From: an uncultured Clostridium sp.
Lineage (GTDB): Bacteria; Bacillota; Clostridia; Lachnospirales; Lachnospiraceae
Direction: 5' to 3'
Assembly: GCA_946553025.1 (NCBI GenBank)
Contig: CAMNRM010000045.1
Location: forward strand, 1-41,263
Length of the DNA: 41,263 bases
Numbering within the stretch: the stretch's first letter is position 1; each line of letters starts with the position of its first letter. Made by a program: the position numbers and the translations under genes. A model generated the notes under the pieces. That model was given only the letters and a program-made list of their open reading frames with translations, did no database searches and was not told where the DNA came from. Below are positions 13,607 to 21,661 of the stretch, in pieces.

Positions 13607-14809
13607 ATGTTGACAGGAAAAACCATTATTTTAGGCGTGAGCGGAGGAATCGCCGCCTATAAAATCCCTAACCTTGCCAGTATGCTGGTCAAACAGGGGG
13701 CAGAGGTTCGCGTGCTGATGACGGAAAATGCCGCCAATTTTATTACACCGATAACGTTTGAAAGCTTAACCGGCAATAAATGCATCATTGATACCTTCGA
13801 TCGAAACTTTGAATTTAGCGTAGAACACGTCGCTCTGGCAAAGAAAGCGGACGTCCTTTTGATTGCCCCGGCGACAGCGAACGTGATTGCCAAGCTTGCC
13901 CATGGAATCTGCGACGATATGCTGACGACAACCGTGCTGGCCTGTTCCTGCCCGAAACTCATTGCCCCGGCGATGAATACCAGGATGTATGAAAATCCGA
14001 TTTTGCAGAATAATCTAAGAATATGCAAAAACTTCGGCATGACCGTAATCGAACCGGCCTTAGGTTATCTGGCCTGCGGCGATACAGGAGCGGGAAAAAT
14101 GGCAGAACCGGAAGTTCTCTTCGACTATCTCTGCCAGGTCGCCGAATATCCAAAGGATCTTATCGGAAAAAAAGTGCTGGTCACTGCCGGCCCCACCAGG
14201 GAATCCATCGATCCCGTGCGCTTTATTACCAACCATTCCACCGGAAAGATGGGCTATGCCATTGCCCGTGCAGCCGCAAGACGCGGTGCAGAAGTCACGC
14301 TGGTTTCCGGCCCGGTTGAACTTCCCAGACTTCGCTTCGTCAATACTATTCCTGTCAATACCGCAAGGGAAATGTTTGAGGTCGTAAGCCTCTACGCCGG
14401 AAACCAGGACGCCGTAATCAAGGCCGCCGCCGTAGCCGATTACCGTCCCGCCATGACTGCAGCAGAAAAAGTAAAAAAGAGCAACGAAGAACTAACCCTT
14501 GCCCTGGAAAAAACAGACGATATTTTAGCCTGGCTGGGCGAACACCGCTGGGGCGGTCAGATTCTCTGCGGCTTTTCCATGGAAACCGAAAACCTCCTGG
14601 AAAACTCAAGAAAAAAACTCGAAAAAAAGAATATCGATATGATCGTTGCCAATAATTTAAAAGTAAGCGGTGCAGGATTCGGCACAGACACCAATGTCGT
14701 CACGCTGATCACCAAAGACGGCGAAGAAGAACTGGAAAAAATGAGCAAGGACGAAGTAGCCCACCGTATCCTGGATAAAATCTTCGGCGTACAGAGGAAA
14801 GAAGGCTAA
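13607..14809 (+). CDS. coaBC: Bifunctional phosphopantothenoylcysteine decarboxylase / phosphopantothenate-cysteine ligase
   Basis: This 400-residue protein joins cysteine to 4'-phosphopantothenate (C-terminal CoaB) and decarboxylates the product (N-terminal CoaC, FMN-dependent). In the CoaC half the catalytic His74 lies in SVEHVALA, PAMNTRMYEN (121-130) is the substrate-binding motif, and Cys157 sits in GYLACGDTGAGKMAEP. The CoaB half starts near residue 185 with KVLVTAGPTRESIDPVRFITN and has the KVKKS lysine motif. The ATG at 13607 follows a GGGGGAAA ribosome site; earlier ATGs in frame would add an unrelated leader of 24 residues. Plus-strand C clearly exceeds G from here to about 16.5 kb, unlike most of the window. 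Confidence 0.96.
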   Translation: MLTGKTIILGVSGGIAAYKIPNLASMLVKQGAEVRVLMTENAANFITPITFESLTGNKCIIDTFDRNFEFSVEHVALAKKADVLLIAPATANVIAKLAHGICDDMLTTTVLACSCPKLIAPAMNTRMYENPILQNNLRICKNFGMTVIEPALGYLACGDTGAGKMAEPEVLFDYLCQVAEYPKDLIGKKVLVTAGPTRESIDPVRFITNHSTGKMGYAIARAAARRGAEVTLVSGPVELPRLRFVNTIPVNTAREMFEVVSLYAGNQDAVIKAAAVADYRPAMTAAEKVKKSNEELTLALEKTDDILAWLGEHRWGGQILCGFSMETENLLENSRKKLEKKNIDMIVANNLKVSGAGFGTDTNVVTLITKDGEEELEKMSKDEVAHRILDKIFGVQRKEG

Positions 14810-14860
14810 CCCCTAAAATGCTATAATATGCCATGAAACATGCACAAAACGGAGGAAACG

Positions 14861-15703
14861 ATGAAATTACAACAATTTACCATCCAAGTCCCGGAACAAA
14901 AAACCGGCGAAGCCACATTAACCTTATACCAACTGGATAATCTCGGTGTAGCACCGGAAAAAAAGCGCCCCCTGGTCATTGTCTGCGGCGGCGGAGGCTA
15001 CTGGAACATCTCCGACAGAGAAAAAGAACCCATCGTTATGCAGTTTTTAACCATGGGCTGCAACGCCTGTCTATTAGAATACAGCGTAGCCCCCAACGTA
15101 TTCCCCACATCCCTTTGCGAACTGGCTTCATCCGTAGCATTAGCCAGAAAAAACGCCAAAGCCTGGGGAATTGACCCTGAAAAAATCATTACCTGCGGTT
15201 TCTCCGCTGGCGGTCACTTAGTCGCCAGCCTGGGCGTATTCTGGGACAAAAAATTCGTCTACGAAGCACTAAACCTCACCCCCGAGGACATAAAACCCAA
15301 CGGTCAAATCCTGGCTTACCCCGTCATCACCAGCGGCGAAAAAGCCCACCCCGGCTCCATCAATAAACTTCTGGCCGAAAAAGCCCAGGACAAAACAATG
15401 CGTGAACAAATATCCCTGGAAAAACAGGTAACCCCCAACACCCCCAAAACCTTCCTGTGGCACACCGTCCCCGACGATACCGTCCCCGTAGAAAACAGCC
15501 TTCTCTTCGCCCAGGCCCTGATTAGCGCAGGCGTAAGCTGTGAACTCCATCTCTACCCCGTCGGCGGACACGGCTTATCCTTATGCAAAGAAGAAACCGC
15601 CGGAACCCAGGACTGCACCCTAGAACCCTACTGCGCAAGCTGGATCGATCTGGCAAAAGCCTGGATGGAACTAAACTACCAGTGCCTGTCCATGCGCTCG
15701 TAA
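14861..15703 (+). CDS. Alpha/beta hydrolase (esterase, BD-FAE/acetylesterase-like)
   Basis: This 280-residue cytoplasmic hydrolase has no signal peptide. The oxyanion-hole motif is VCGGGGYW (41-48), the nucleophile is Ser115 in GFSAGG, and Asp205 or Asp206 plus His237 (GGHG) complete the triad. The pattern resembles acetyl-xylan or feruloyl esterase-like hydrolases that remove acyl groups from sugars. GGAGG lies 6 bases before the ATG at 14861. It sits 51 bp after coaBC and 39 bp before prfC, without an obvious pathway link. Codons here very often end in C or A and rarely in G. The natural substrate cannot be told. Confidence 0.88.
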   Translation: MKLQQFTIQVPEQKTGEATLTLYQLDNLGVAPEKKRPLVIVCGGGGYWNISDREKEPIVMQFLTMGCNACLLEYSVAPNVFPTSLCELASSVALARKNAKAWGIDPEKIITCGFSAGGHLVASLGVFWDKKFVYEALNLTPEDIKPNGQILAYPVITSGEKAHPGSINKLLAEKAQDKTMREQISLEKQVTPNTPKTFLWHTVPDDTVPVENSLLFAQALISAGVSCELHLYPVGGHGLSLCKEETAGTQDCTLEPYCASWIDLAKAWMELNYQCLSMRS

Positions 15704-15742
15704 AAGCATGTAAATATATATTTTTTTTCGGAGGAAACTACA

Positions 15743-17335
15743 TTGTCCAACTTAACAGAAGAAATAAAGAAACGCCGAACCTTCGCCATCATTTCCCACC
15801 CCGATGCAGGAAAAACCACCTTAACCGAAAAATTCCTGCTCTACGGCGGTGCCATCAACCTTGCCGGAACCGTAAAAGGCCGCAAAGCCTCCAAACACGC
15901 CGTTTCCGACTGGATGGAGATTGAAAAGGAAAGAGGAATTTCCGTCACTTCCTCCGTCCTCCAGTTCAACTACGACGGTTATTGCATCAACATCTTAGAC
16001 ACCCCGGGCCACCAGGATTTCTCGGAAGATACCTACCGCACCTTAATGGCTGCCGATTCCGCCGTCATGGTCATCGACGGTTCCAAGGGTGTGGAGGCGC
16101 AGACGATCAAACTCTTTAAGGTCTGCGTAATGCGCCACATTCCCATTTTCACCTTCATCAACAAACTGGATCGTGAGGCCAAAGACCCCTTCGAGCTGAT
16201 GAGTGATATTGAGGAAGTCTTAGGAATCCGAACCTGCCCCGTCAACTGGCCCATCGGCTGCGGAAAAAGCTTTAAAGGCGTATATGACCGCCATACCAAA
16301 ACCATCACTACCTTCACCGCCGCCATGGGAGGTGCAAAGGAAGTCGAGCACCAGGAGTTTTCCATCGACGGAACCGATGTGGATGCGCTGATTGGCACGG
16401 ATTACCATGACCAGCTGAAAGAAGAAATCGAACTTTTGGACGGTGCCAGCGATGCATTTGACCAGGAAAAAGTGAGTGCAGGCGAACTGTCCCCGGTATT
16501 TTTCGGGTCAGCCCTTACAAACTTCGGCGTGGAAATCTTCCTGAAATACTTCCTGCAGATGACTACATCCCCGCTCCCGCGAAAAACGACAACGGGAATT
16601 GTCGATCCGTTCAGTAAGGATTTCAGCGCCTTCGTCTTTAAGATTCAGGCCAATATGAACAAGGCCCACCGCGACCGCATTGCCTTTATGCGGATTGCCT
16701 CGGGAAAGTTTACGGCAGGGATGGAGGTCAACCACATCCAGGGCGGGAAGAAAATCCGTCTTTCCCAGCCCCAGCAGATGATGGCGCAGGACCGAAAGAT
16801 TGTCGAAGAAGCCTACGCGGGGGATATTATCGGCGTGTTCGACCCCGGAATTTTCTCCATCGGCGATACCCTGTGCTCCTCCAATGAAAAGGTAGAGTTT
16901 GAAGGGATTCCCACCTTTGCCCCCGAACACTTTGCCCGGGTGCGGCAGATGGATACCATGAAGCGGAAGCAGTTTTTAAAGGGCGTATACCAGATTGCCC
17001 AGGAAGGCGCTATTCAGATCTTCCAGGAATACAACACGGGGATGGAAGAAATTATTGTGGGCGTCGTGGGTGAACTGCAGTTTGAAGTCCTGACCTATCG
17101 CCTGGAAAATGAATACAATGTTGAAGTAAAACTGGAAAAACTTCCCTATGAATACATCCGCTGGGTAGCGAATAAAGATGAAATTAATGTAGAAAAGATC
17201 CAGGGAACCTCCGATATGAAGCGGATTAAGGACTTAAAGGACAATCCCCTTCTGCTCTTTGTCAATAGCTGGAGCGTGCGCATGGTGGAGGAGAGAAACC
17301 CTGATTTGCGGTTGAGTGAGTTTGGACGGAATTAA
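15743..17335 (+). CDS. prfC: Peptide chain release factor 3
   Basis: This 530-residue translational GTPase removes RF1 or RF2 from the ribosome after termination. GTP-binding motifs are SHPDAGKTTLTE (19-30), the G2/switch region KERGISVTSSV, DTPGHQDF (about 88-95) and NKLDREA (about 142-148). Length and C-terminal domain match RF3. The start is TTG at 15743 with GGAGG upstream; no ATG fits better. The C-terminus ends NPDLRLSEFGRN, and the bases directly after the stop encode a decayed second copy of this end (see 17301-17410). Confidence 0.95.
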   Translation: MSNLTEEIKKRRTFAIISHPDAGKTTLTEKFLLYGGAINLAGTVKGRKASKHAVSDWMEIEKERGISVTSSVLQFNYDGYCINILDTPGHQDFSEDTYRTLMAADSAVMVIDGSKGVEAQTIKLFKVCVMRHIPIFTFINKLDREAKDPFELMSDIEEVLGIRTCPVNWPIGCGKSFKGVYDRHTKTITTFTAAMGGAKEVEHQEFSIDGTDVDALIGTDYHDQLKEEIELLDGASDAFDQEKVSAGELSPVFFGSALTNFGVEIFLKYFLQMTTSPLPRKTTTGIVDPFSKDFSAFVFKIQANMNKAHRDRIAFMRIASGKFTAGMEVNHIQGGKKIRLSQPQQMMAQDRKIVEEAYAGDIIGVFDPGIFSIGDTLCSSNEKVEFEGIPTFAPEHFARVRQMDTMKRKQFLKGVYQIAQEGAIQIFQEYNTGMEEIIVGVVGELQFEVLTYRLENEYNVEVKLEKLPYEYIRWVANKDEINVEKIQGTSDMKRIKDLKDNPLLLFVNSWSVRMVEERNPDLRLSEFGRN

Positions 17336-17410
17336 AAAAGAAGTTCCGATTTGCAGTTCAGTGAATTTAGGCGGAATTAAGTAAAAACGGATATTTGCAG
17401 CTGAATAAAT
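17301..17410 (+). repeat. 45-bp tandem duplication of the prfC 3' end
   Basis: The segment 17301-17335, ending in the prfC stop, is repeated at 17346-17380 with about seven mismatches. Read in the prfC frame after the stop, it gives SSDLQFSEFRRN and a second TAA, aligned to NPDLRLSEFGRN and its stop. A weaker third fragment starts near 17388. The period of 45 bp equals 15 codons. Confidence 0.65.
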
Positions 17411-17476
17411 CATAGCGAAATAATAAAACAGAACAGAATATAGGACGATAAATAACGGACTGAGGAGGCAGAAGCG

Positions 17477-18880
17477 ATGATTAAAGAAAAGATAGAAGCT
17501 TATATGGAAGCCCACCGGCAGGAGATGATTGAGGATATCTGTACCCTCTGCCGGATTAACAGTGAAAAGATGCCGTATAAGCCGGGAATGCCCTTTGGCG
17601 AGGGAACATTTCAGGCTCTTGCCGAGGCGCTTACCATGGCTGAAGGTTATGGGTTTTCGGTGAAGAATTATGATAATTATGTCGGCACGGCGGATTTAAA
17701 CCAGGGGGAGCGCTGTCTGGATATTCTGGCGCATTTGGACGTTGTTCCGGCTGGCGAGGGATGGGAGGTAACTGAACCCTTTTCGCCGATTGTTAAAGAC
17801 GGGAAACTCTACGGGCGCGGGACAGCCGATGACAAGGGCCCGGCCGTTGTGGCGCTCTATGCCATGCGTGCCGTAAAAGAACTGGGGATTCCGGTGACAA
17901 AAAACTGTAGGCTGATTCTGGGAACCGATGAAGAGTGCGGAAGTTCGGATATTGCCCATTACTATGAGGAAGAAGCAGAAGCGCCGATGACCTTCTCCCC
18001 GGACGGGGCTTTTCCTGTGGTCAATGTAGAAAAAGGAGGATTGCCCGGACATTTTACCAGAGAATTTCCGGCATCCGAAGCGCTTCCAAGACTGATTTCC
18101 CTCGATGCGGGAATTAAGTTAAATGTGGTTCCCGGAAAGGCCAATGCCACGGTAAAAGGACTGGATTTGTCTGACCTGTGCGACCTTGCCCGAACGCTGG
18201 AAGAAGAAACCGGGGCAGAATTTCAGATTAAGGCAGACGAAGATGTGGCCTATATTACCGCTGTGGGAAAGGGCGCTCATGCCTCCACGCCGGAAGAAGG
18301 GGTGAATGCACTGACAGCCCTTCTGGTTTTACTGACCCGGCTTCCCCTGGCGGACTGTGCACAGGTGGAGGCATTAAGCGACCTTTTAACCCTGCTGCCG
18401 CACGGAGATGTTCACGGCGAGGCTCTGGGCGTGGCGATGGAAGATGAGGTTTCCGGCATCCTGACCCTGGCTTTTTCACTTCTTCATGTGGAGGACGGTT
18501 ATCTAGAGGGAAGCTTTGATATCCGCTGTCCGATCTGTGCAAATGAAGAAAATCTTTTAAAGCCCATAAAAGAAAAGATGGGTGAAAAAGGATTTGTTCT
18601 GACGAATAAGACAATGAAGCCCCCGCACTATGTTGACGGAAACTCGGTATTCGTCCAGACGCTTTTAAAAGCCTATGAAGTTTACACAGGAAGAGAAGGA
18701 CGATGCGAGTCCATGGGCGGCGGAACCTATGTTCATAACTTGAAAAACGGCGTGGCTTTCGGCGCGTCGATGCCGGGAACGGATAACCGGATGCACGGGG
18801 CCGATGAGTTTGCCGTGGTGGATGAACTAGTGACGGCGGCGAAGATATTTGCCCAGGTGATTGCGGATTTATGTAAGTAA
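17477..18880 (+). CDS. pepV: M20 family dipeptidase PepV
   Basis: This 467-residue cytoplasmic metallopeptidase should split dipeptides taken up as nutrients. The di-zinc site is visible as His87 in ILAHLDVVPAG, Asp119 in GRGTADDKGP, the Glu pair 152-153 in GTDEECGSSD, Asp176 in SPDGAFP, and a late His in GTDNRMHGADE. The large inserted lid domain (about 190-385) gives the PepV length rather than the shorter PepT or ArgE pattern. GAGGAGG precedes the ATG. It stands between prfC and the sugar kinase on the same strand. Confidence 0.93.
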   Translation: MIKEKIEAYMEAHRQEMIEDICTLCRINSEKMPYKPGMPFGEGTFQALAEALTMAEGYGFSVKNYDNYVGTADLNQGERCLDILAHLDVVPAGEGWEVTEPFSPIVKDGKLYGRGTADDKGPAVVALYAMRAVKELGIPVTKNCRLILGTDEECGSSDIAHYYEEEAEAPMTFSPDGAFPVVNVEKGGLPGHFTREFPASEALPRLISLDAGIKLNVVPGKANATVKGLDLSDLCDLARTLEEETGAEFQIKADEDVAYITAVGKGAHASTPEEGVNALTALLVLLTRLPLADCAQVEALSDLLTLLPHGDVHGEALGVAMEDEVSGILTLAFSLLHVEDGYLEGSFDIRCPICANEENLLKPIKEKMGEKGFVLTNKTMKPPHYVDGNSVFVQTLLKAYEVYTGREGRCESMGGGTYVHNLKNGVAFGASMPGTDNRMHGADEFAVVDELVTAAKIFAQVIADLCK

Positions 18881-19062
18881 TTTTCTCGATTGTCCTTTGT
18901 ATGTTACTGGGGTTAGGGTTGCATGGGAAAATAAAAAAGAATGTGCAGAAATGGTAGAAAAGTATATCCATCCGGGAACTCGTGAATGCAAATCCTTTCA
19001 GGATGGGCGGACTTTGTCCGATAAGGTATACAAAAACTGCACAAAAAACGGAGGTAAGGAAG

Positions 19063-20022
19063 ATGAAAAAAAAGTACGATGTTCTGGCATTGGGCGAACT
19101 GCTGATTGATTTTACGGAAAATGGAATCAGCGGACAGGGAAACACGATTTTTGAGGCAAACCCGGGCGGCGCTCCGTGTAATGTTCTGGCGATGTTAAAT
19201 AAGCTGGGGCATAAAACCGCATTTATGGGAAAAGTGGGCGTGGATATTTTCGGGAACAAGCTTAAAGCGGTCTTAGACGAGGTCGGCATCGATACCTCTG
19301 CCCTGGTAATGGACCCTGATGTGCGCACCACCCTGGCTTTTGTGCAGACCTTTGCCGACGGCGACCGGGATTTTTCCTTTTACCGTAATCCCGGGGCAGA
19401 TATGATGCTGAAAGAGGAAGAATTAAAAACCGATATGCTTTCCGAATGTGAAATCTTCCACTTCGGAACCCTCTCCATGACCCACGATGAAGTGCGCAGG
19501 GCAACGAAAAAAGCCATTGCCCTGGCAAAAGAAAGCGGTGCTCTGATTTCCTTCGACCCGAACCTGCGCCCGCCGCTCTGGTCCTCCCTGGATCTGGCAA
19601 AAGAGCAGGTGGCTTACGGCCTTGGTCAGTGCGATGTGTTAAAGATTTCGGACAATGAAATCCAGTGGTTTACCGGAAAAGAAGATTACGACGAAGGGAT
19701 TGCCGTACTGCAGGAAACCTACCATATTCCGCTGATTCTCCTCTCCTTAGGCAAAGAGGGAAGCCGGGCTTACTATAAGGGACTTCGGGTAGAAAAGGCT
19801 CCTTATTTGCAGGAAAACACCATCGAAACCACAGGAGCCGGAGATACCTTTGGCGGAAGCTGCCTGCATTTTGTATTAAAGTACGGTCTGGATAATCTGG
19901 ATGAAGAAAAGCTTCTGGAAATGCTGTCCTTTGCCAACGGCGCAGCATCATTGATTACAACCAGAAAAGGTGCGCTGAAGGTGATGCCGGAGGTGGATGA
20001 GGTTAAGAAGCTGATACAATAG
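19063..20022 (+). CDS. PfkB-family carbohydrate kinase (fructokinase-like)
   Basis: This 319-residue kinase belongs to the ribokinase/PfkB family. Signature 1 is seen around GGAPCNVLAMLNKLG (35-49), and signature 2 is TTGAGDTFGG (257-266), with catalytic base Asp261. The N-terminal LALGELLIDF strand and DVRTTLAFV lid are most like bacterial fructokinases, but sugar specificity cannot be proven by eye. The ATG at 19063 follows GGAGG by 6 bases; upstream in-frame ATGs lack a comparable site. No sucrose hydrolase or sugar transporter lies beside it. Confidence 0.88.
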   Translation: MKKKYDVLALGELLIDFTENGISGQGNTIFEANPGGAPCNVLAMLNKLGHKTAFMGKVGVDIFGNKLKAVLDEVGIDTSALVMDPDVRTTLAFVQTFADGDRDFSFYRNPGADMMLKEEELKTDMLSECEIFHFGTLSMTHDEVRRATKKAIALAKESGALISFDPNLRPPLWSSLDLAKEQVAYGLGQCDVLKISDNEIQWFTGKEDYDEGIAVLQETYHIPLILLSLGKEGSRAYYKGLRVEKAPYLQENTIETTGAGDTFGGSCLHFVLKYGLDNLDEEKLLEMLSFANGAASLITTRKGALKVMPEVDEVKKLIQ

Positions 20023-20048
20023 ATAATTGGCAGAATAGCAAAAATAAT

Positions 20049-20245
20049 ATGATACCAGGGTCAAAAGGTCGAAAATTCGACGAAAGCTTGCTTTCAGGAG
20101 AATTTTTGAACTTGGGACCCGCCAAAAACATGAAAAAGTAGCCCGATAGGGCGGATTTTGAATGTTTTTAGGATTGCGGGAGCACGAAGTGCGGAGCAAT
20201 CTGTATCATAAGAAGCGGCAAAAGACCTTTTGACGCTTCTATCAT
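20049..20245. mobile_element. MITE-like or structured repeat element, 197 bp
   Basis: The ends 20049-20070 and 20224-20245 are inverted repeats of 22 bp with 19 matches, beginning ATGATA and ending TATCAT, both containing GTCAAAAGGTC or its complement. Inside are nested hairpins: AAAATTC (20072-20078) with GAATTTT (20100-20106) enclosing GAAAG/CTTTC; AAAAACAT (20124-20131) with ATGTTTTT (20162-20169) enclosing GCCC/GGGC; and GATTGC (20172-20177) with GCAATC (20196-20201) enclosing GCAC/GTGC. It has no transposase. It could be a non-autonomous mobile element or a structured RNA. Confidence 0.6.
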
Positions 20246-20256
20246 AATATAAATGG

Positions 20257-20306
20257 ATACAAAACAGGCTGGAAGTTGCTTTGATTTCCGGCCTGTTTTG
20301 TATTTC
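20257..20306 (+). terminator. Rho-independent terminator
   Basis: ACAAAACAGGCTGGAA and TTCCGGCCTGTTTTGT form a long stem with one mismatch around an 11-base loop, followed by a T-rich run. It probably ends transcripts from the sugar kinase side before the nucleoside operon promoter. Confidence 0.75.
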
Positions 20307-20428
20307 TTTAAATATCTGTTTTCATAGTCTAGCATAAAGCCATCACAATCCCTATCGTCCATTTGCATAAAAAATCGGATAAAAAACCAGCATTTTTCAC
20401 AAAGTTACTATACACTTTATTTTTGAGG

Positions 20429-20457
20429 TTTACAAATATAAAAACTTGTGTTATATA
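20429..20457 (+). promoter_or_regulatory. Promoter of the nucleoside uptake operon
   Basis: TTTACA (20429-20434) and TATATA (20452-20457) are 17 bases apart in an AT-rich setting, about 60 bases before the lipoprotein ATG. Confidence 0.6.
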
Positions 20458-20515
20458 TTAATCATAGTTGTTGAACAAGTTATGAAAAATGTATAATCTT
20501 AAAGGAGGAAACAAC

Positions 20516-21556
20516 ATGAGAAAGCGAAGTAAACGGCTGGCAGCGTGGGCGATGGCGGTGGGAGTGAGTTTTTCGCTGGCTGGCTGCGGGTCGCCGGATG
20601 CAAAAACAGCAGGTGCCAAGCAAAGCACGGCGCACATCGGAATTATTTTCACACAGGCAGGTCTGGGAGGAAATTCTTTTAATGACCTGGCACTCGAGGG
20701 CGTGAAGAGGGCGGCTGGGGAACTGGGAATCACCTATGATCAGGTGGAGCCAAAGTCCGTTGCCGATGAGGAAATTATCCAGGATGAGATGGCTTCTTCC
20801 GGGGAATATGAGCTGATTATCTGCGTGGGCGATGAGCAGGTCGATGCGCTGAATAATGTAGCGTCGGTCTACACGGAACAGCATTTTGCCCTCTTAGACG
20901 CAACCTCACAGCTTCCCAATGTGGCTTCGTATTCCTGTAAAGCCCAGGAGGGGAGTTTTATGGTCGGTGCCCTTGCGGTCTTAGCTAAGCAGGAACAAAT
21001 CGACGCCAGGCTTTCGGATGGCAGCACCATTGGTTTTATCGGCGGCGTGGATAACCCGCTGATTAATGAGTTTGCCGCGGGCTACCGCGCAGGTGCTCTC
21101 TACGTCAATCCCGAGGCAACGGTTCTGATGGATTATGTCGGCGGTTTTAATGACCCGACGACGGCGCGGACCATTGCCAATACCTTCCACGAAAAAGGCG
21201 CTGATGTGATTTTCCATGCTTCAGGTGCGTCCGGGATGGGGTTATTTCAGTCGGCGGAGGAGAAGGGATTTGTCAGCATTGGAGTGAATTTAAACCAGAA
21301 TACCATTGCCCCGGATTATATTATGGCGAGTATGTTGAAAAAGCTGGATACCTGCGCTTACCATGCCATTGCCAGCGTCGTTGAGGGCACCTATACCGGA
21401 GAAAACCAGCTTTTAGGCTTAAGCGACGGGGGTGTGGATTTTACGGTGGAAGGCAGCAATATTCAGGTTCCCGAGCGTGTACTTTCGCGGTTAGATGAGA
21501 TTCGGGAAGGCATTGTAAACGGGGAAATTAAAGTTCCGAATACACTGGAAAAATAA
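20516..21556 (+). CDS. BMP-family nucleoside-binding lipoprotein
   Basis: This 346-residue substrate-binding protein feeds a nucleoside ABC transporter. It has a lipoprotein signal ending LAGC (Cys24), then the BMP/PnrA fold: IGIIFTQAGLGGNSFNDLALEGVKRA at the first strand, GFIGGVDNPLINEFAAGYRAGA in the middle and DVIFHASGASGMGLFQSAEEKG later, all typical of purine nucleoside-binding PnrA-like proteins. AAGGAGG precedes the ATG at 20516; an ATG at 20489 lacks a site. The next three genes encode the ATPase and two permeases, so this is a complete BMP-type importer. Confidence 0.92.
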   Translation: MRKRSKRLAAWAMAVGVSFSLAGCGSPDAKTAGAKQSTAHIGIIFTQAGLGGNSFNDLALEGVKRAAGELGITYDQVEPKSVADEEIIQDEMASSGEYELIICVGDEQVDALNNVASVYTEQHFALLDATSQLPNVASYSCKAQEGSFMVGALAVLAKQEQIDARLSDGSTIGFIGGVDNPLINEFAAGYRAGALYVNPEATVLMDYVGGFNDPTTARTIANTFHEKGADVIFHASGASGMGLFQSAEEKGFVSIGVNLNQNTIAPDYIMASMLKKLDTCAYHAIASVVEGTYTGENQLLGLSDGGVDFTVEGSNIQVPERVLSRLDEIREGIVNGEIKVPNTLEK

Positions 21557-21560
21557 AAAA

Positions 21561-21612
21561 GAACAGAAAAACCTGAAAAAAAAAGAGAACAGTAAAACCT
21601 GAAAAAAAGAAG
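21561..21612 (+). repeat. 26-bp imperfect tandem repeat in an A-rich spacer
   Basis: Two units starting GAACAG at 21561 and 21587 share GAACAG-WAAAACCTG and then an A-run. The spacer separates the lipoprotein gene from the ATPase gene; no terminator hairpin is evident. Confidence 0.5.
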
Positions 21613-21661
21613 GTTAAAGAACGAAAAAAACAGGAAAAGAAATAAGAAAGGGGAGAGCATA

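Larger units (their letters stand above)
20023..20515. other. 493-bp intergenic region: structured element, terminator, promoter
   Basis: No credible gene lies here. It holds the 197-bp inverted-repeat element (20049-20245), a strong hairpin terminator (20257-20306) and the promoter of the nucleoside operon (20429-20457). A purine riboswitch was looked for because of the downstream genes and was not seen. Confidence 0.6.

Noticed and set aside
20168-20368. Minus-strand frame of 66 codons starting with an MQMDDRDCDGF-like sequence
   Set aside because: It spans the terminator hairpin and part of the inverted-repeat element, lacks a good ribosome site and matches no family I know.
20330-20515. 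Possible purine riboswitch before the nucleoside importer
   Set aside because: No conserved purine-aptamer core or three-way junction pairing was seen; a plain promoter explains the region.
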